A stretch of DNA of 64,000 bases, from contig ONBA01000004.1 in NCBI GenBank assembly GCA_900315975.1, forward strand, positions 1 through 64,000, written 5' to 3'. Numbering within the stretch: the first letter of the stretch is position 1; each line of letters begins with the position of its first letter. Below the pieces are notes generated by a model that was given only the letters and a program-made list of their open reading frames with translations, was not told the DNA's origin and did no database searches. The position numbers and the translations under genes are program-made. Positions 62,135-64,000 of the stretch are shown here, piece after piece. This DNA comes from an uncultured Ruminococcus sp. (GTDB lineage Bacteria; Bacillota_A; Clostridia; Oscillospirales; Ruminococcaceae).

Positions 62135-62163
62135 TTGATATTTTCAGATGATTATGTTATACT
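62135..62163 (+). promoter_or_regulatory. Sigma-A promoter of the GGDEF gene
   Basis: TTGATA (62135-62140), 17-bp spacer, TATACT (62158-62163). The TTG start at 62187 follows behind GAGGTGAG. Confidence 0.7.
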
Positions 62164-62186
62164 TATTATTAAGTGAGGTGAGTTAT

Positions 62187-63977
62187 TTGAAGGCAAATAT
62201 CATTTCTTCAGGTAAACAGCTATATTCCGTCGGAAACGTGATAGTTGACAAGAGTCTGCATACTCAGACAGGAAGCGAGGCTTTTTTCAGCTATTTCGGT
62301 AACGACGTTACATATTCCATAAGACGTACTATCGACGAAGAGGACTTTCCCCGGCTTGAAGAGTGCCTTGATAAGGTCACAGCAGGAGTCACTCTGCGTA
62401 CCGTGATACGTATGAGAGGTGTAAACGGTGAACTTCGGTGGATTCTTGCGGCTGTAAGACTTGTTTCCGGAAGGGGAGAGTCGGCACTGTATTCAATCGA
62501 TTTCAGCGACGTTTTTTCTCTTGAAGGCATAACTGCTGATAGCGAGCGCCGTCTTAGTGAGTACCGCTATATTCTCAGCCTTGTTTCAGACCTTGCGTTT
62601 GAGTACAACTTTCAGACACGCCATATACGCATTTATATGTTCGACTGCTGCCGTGAGATAGTCCTTGCTGATGAGGAACTCGATAAATGGCAGAAACAGG
62701 CAATAGACAATGGGTGGGTACTTTCAAGATACATCGAAACTTTCAATACTCTCTGCCGCGATATCAAGAACGGAGTTTATCGGTTTGACTACGAGTTTGA
62801 GTCGTCGATACTTACAGGCGGAAAAAACAGGGAAATGTGTCTGTTCCGTGGTATAACGCGCTATGACGCTCCGGATATTAAGAGAGTAAGCGGACTTGTT
62901 TCCGTAGTAAATGCGCGTCAGAAGGCTAAGGACATCAACCTAGCCCTTGAAGCAAACAAGGATTCGCTGTCCGGACTTCTCAATAAACGCACGGTCACAT
63001 CGTTTGCTGAGGACATTCTTTCGTCGAAGCCGACTCATAACGTAAACTTCGTTATCCTCGATATCGACAATTTTACGGACATAAACACTGGTTATGGTCA
63101 CCTTTTCGGCGATGAGGTCATCTATACCGTTGCGAATATCATCAAGAATCAGATAGGTACACGAGGATTTGCCGGACGTATCAGCGGCGGAGGCTTCCTT
63201 ATAATTCTTGAGAATACCCGGAATGAGGAGGATTTGCGTGGAATCCTGCGTGCTATCAGAACTAATACGGAACTCGCTTTCAGCGACAGATTTGAGAATC
63301 TGCGCATTACCTGTTCTATGGGCGTTTCTACTTATCCTATCGACAGCATGGACTATGAGGAACTCTTTATGCAGGCGGATAAAGCACTGTATATCGCTCA
63401 GCAGAAGGGTCAGAACAGATATGTCATATATGATATTGAGAAGCATGGTCCTGTTGAAAAAGACCTCGATAACAGGATAGCATTTCTGAGCGGTCAGAAA
63501 GACACCTCGGAAAAGCTTTCATTTGCGGCACTTCTGTCCGAGAGTCTTGTTTTCGGACGTATCCCCGATATTTCCGTACTTCTTGAGCAGATACGTTCAG
63601 TTTTCGGTCTTGATGATATATGCGTTTTCGCCGGTAAAGACATGGAACTCATGCTAAGCTGCGGTAATTCAGCTTCTCGTAATGCGGAGTACCTGTTTGA
63701 CAGCGGATATACTGAGCATTTTAACGGTGACGGACTATTCGCTATTGACAATGTTAATGAACTCGAAGGGCGCGAGGACAACGCTTTCCGTCAGCTGACT
63801 GATGAACACATCGGCGGTGCGGTGCAGTACCTTATGACCGATGATACCATGATAAAGGGACTTATCTCATTCTGTTATATCGACCGCTTCAAGAAGTGGT
63901 CGGTAACTGATATGAATTATTTTACTATTCTCGGAAGAGTGATAACCTCAGTCCTTAAAAAGCAGGCATTTATATAA
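62187..63977 (+). CDS. PAS/degenerate-GGDEF/GAF-like signalling protein
   Basis: This protein of about 596 residues has an N-terminal PAS-like region (about 25-120, with VIRMRGVNGELRWILA), a second sensor-like region (about 125-250), a GGDEF domain (about 265-425) and a C-terminal GAF-like region (about 440-595). The GGDEF domain has DSLSGLLNKRTV, FVILDIDNFTDINTGYGHLFGDEVI and a good C-terminal half (CSMGVSTYP, LFMQADKALYIAQQKGQN). The signature itself reads SGGGF (333-337) instead of GGDEF, without the catalytic acidic residues, so it is probably not an active cyclase but may bind GTP or c-di-GMP. TTG start at 62187 chosen on GAGGTGAG. A further gene begins at its stop codon. Confidence 0.85.
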   Translation: MKANIISSGKQLYSVGNVIVDKSLHTQTGSEAFFSYFGNDVTYSIRRTIDEEDFPRLEECLDKVTAGVTLRTVIRMRGVNGELRWILAAVRLVSGRGESALYSIDFSDVFSLEGITADSERRLSEYRYILSLVSDLAFEYNFQTRHIRIYMFDCCREIVLADEELDKWQKQAIDNGWVLSRYIETFNTLCRDIKNGVYRFDYEFESSILTGGKNREMCLFRGITRYDAPDIKRVSGLVSVVNARQKAKDINLALEANKDSLSGLLNKRTVTSFAEDILSSKPTHNVNFVILDIDNFTDINTGYGHLFGDEVIYTVANIIKNQIGTRGFAGRISGGGFLIILENTRNEEDLRGILRAIRTNTELAFSDRFENLRITCSMGVSTYPIDSMDYEELFMQADKALYIAQQKGQNRYVIYDIEKHGPVEKDLDNRIAFLSGQKDTSEKLSFAALLSESLVFGRIPDISVLLEQIRSVFGLDDICVFAGKDMELMLSCGNSASRNAEYLFDSGYTEHFNGDGLFAIDNVNELEGREDNAFRQLTDEHIGGAVQYLMTDDTMIKGLISFCYIDRFKKWSVTDMNYFTILGRVITSVLKKQAFI

Positions 63978-64000
63978 TGAGCGACCGGAAGTATAACGAT
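63977..64000 (+). CDS. Start of an unidentified gene, cut by the window end
   Basis: The ATG at 63977 overlaps the stop of the preceding gene by one base and eight codons follow without a stop (MSDRKYND). The overlap suggests a coupled gene. Too short to identify. Confidence 0.4.

Overview
The window reads as chromosome of a low-to-mid GC anaerobic Firmicute of the Oscillospiraceae/Ruminococcaceae, most likely a cellulolytic Ruminococcus of the R. flavefaciens / R. albus type. The pointers are a secreted GH9 cellulase with a C-terminal dockerin, a spoIIR gene, the mix of ATG, GTG and TTG starts behind strong Shine-Dalgarno sites, textbook sigma-A promoters with 17-bp spacers, and a fermentative pyruvate formate-lyase. 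The genus is an inference; no rRNA gene is present to confirm it. I saw no tRNA, rRNA, CRISPR array, insertion sequence or phage gene. The region is dense, mostly housekeeping chromosome.

Layout. 0-5.5 kb: a degV gene divergent from a divergent methionyl-tRNA-synthetase-like gene, then an ECF sigma factor with its membrane anti-sigma-like partner. 5.5-13.1 kb: secA, a long rod-shaped RNA element, two related lipoproteins around a methyltransferase and hslO, then hflX. 13.2-15.7 kb: an ECF-transporter S component, an attenuator-like hairpin, tcdA and a cysteine-synthase-like gene. 15.7-19.5 kb (minus): GH9-dockerin cellulase and a membrane-anchored leucine-rich-repeat protein. 19.7-24.1 kb: a zinc-ribbon protein, spoIIR, the infC-rpmI-rplT operon with L20-type leader and an AUU start on infC, an rRNA/tRNA methyltransferase and dprA. 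24.1-36.0 kb: topA-trmFO-plsX-rnc-radical SAM-smc-ftsY-rdgB-yhbY, tightly packed and often overlapping. 36.1-42.9 kb: flavoprotein, nadD-yqeK-LCP protein-rsfS-membrane protein-leuS. 42.9-46.9 kb: rpsU with a structured leader, yqeG, aroQ, an M24 peptidase, efp and an acidic zinc-ribbon protein. 46.9-53.2 kb (minus): alkD-queA, a PAS protein, a membrane protein-tgt, gph, an unknown coiled-coil protein and a SUFU-domain protein. 53.3-57.5 kb: a lysine riboswitch controlling asd-dapA-dapB-ddh, which makes meso-diaminopimelate by the dehydrogenase shortcut. 57.6-64 kb: a helical unknown protein, a split pyruvate formate-lyase operon (minus), an AI-2E family transporter (minus), a PAS/degenerate-GGDEF protein and the first codons of another gene.

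The most unusual finding is the pyruvate formate-lyase. The 707-residue body carries the Cys-Cys active site but ends before the glycyl-radical domain. That domain (79 residues, with RVSGYA) is a separate gene, and a 72-residue cysteine-containing protein between them appears to copy the first half of the radical domain without the radical glycine. Also worth attention: a 141-nt rod RNA after secA, two genes whose ribosome-binding site lies inside or directly against an upstream terminator hairpin, a structured rpsU leader, and an FtsY with its acidic and amphipathic segments at the C-terminus.
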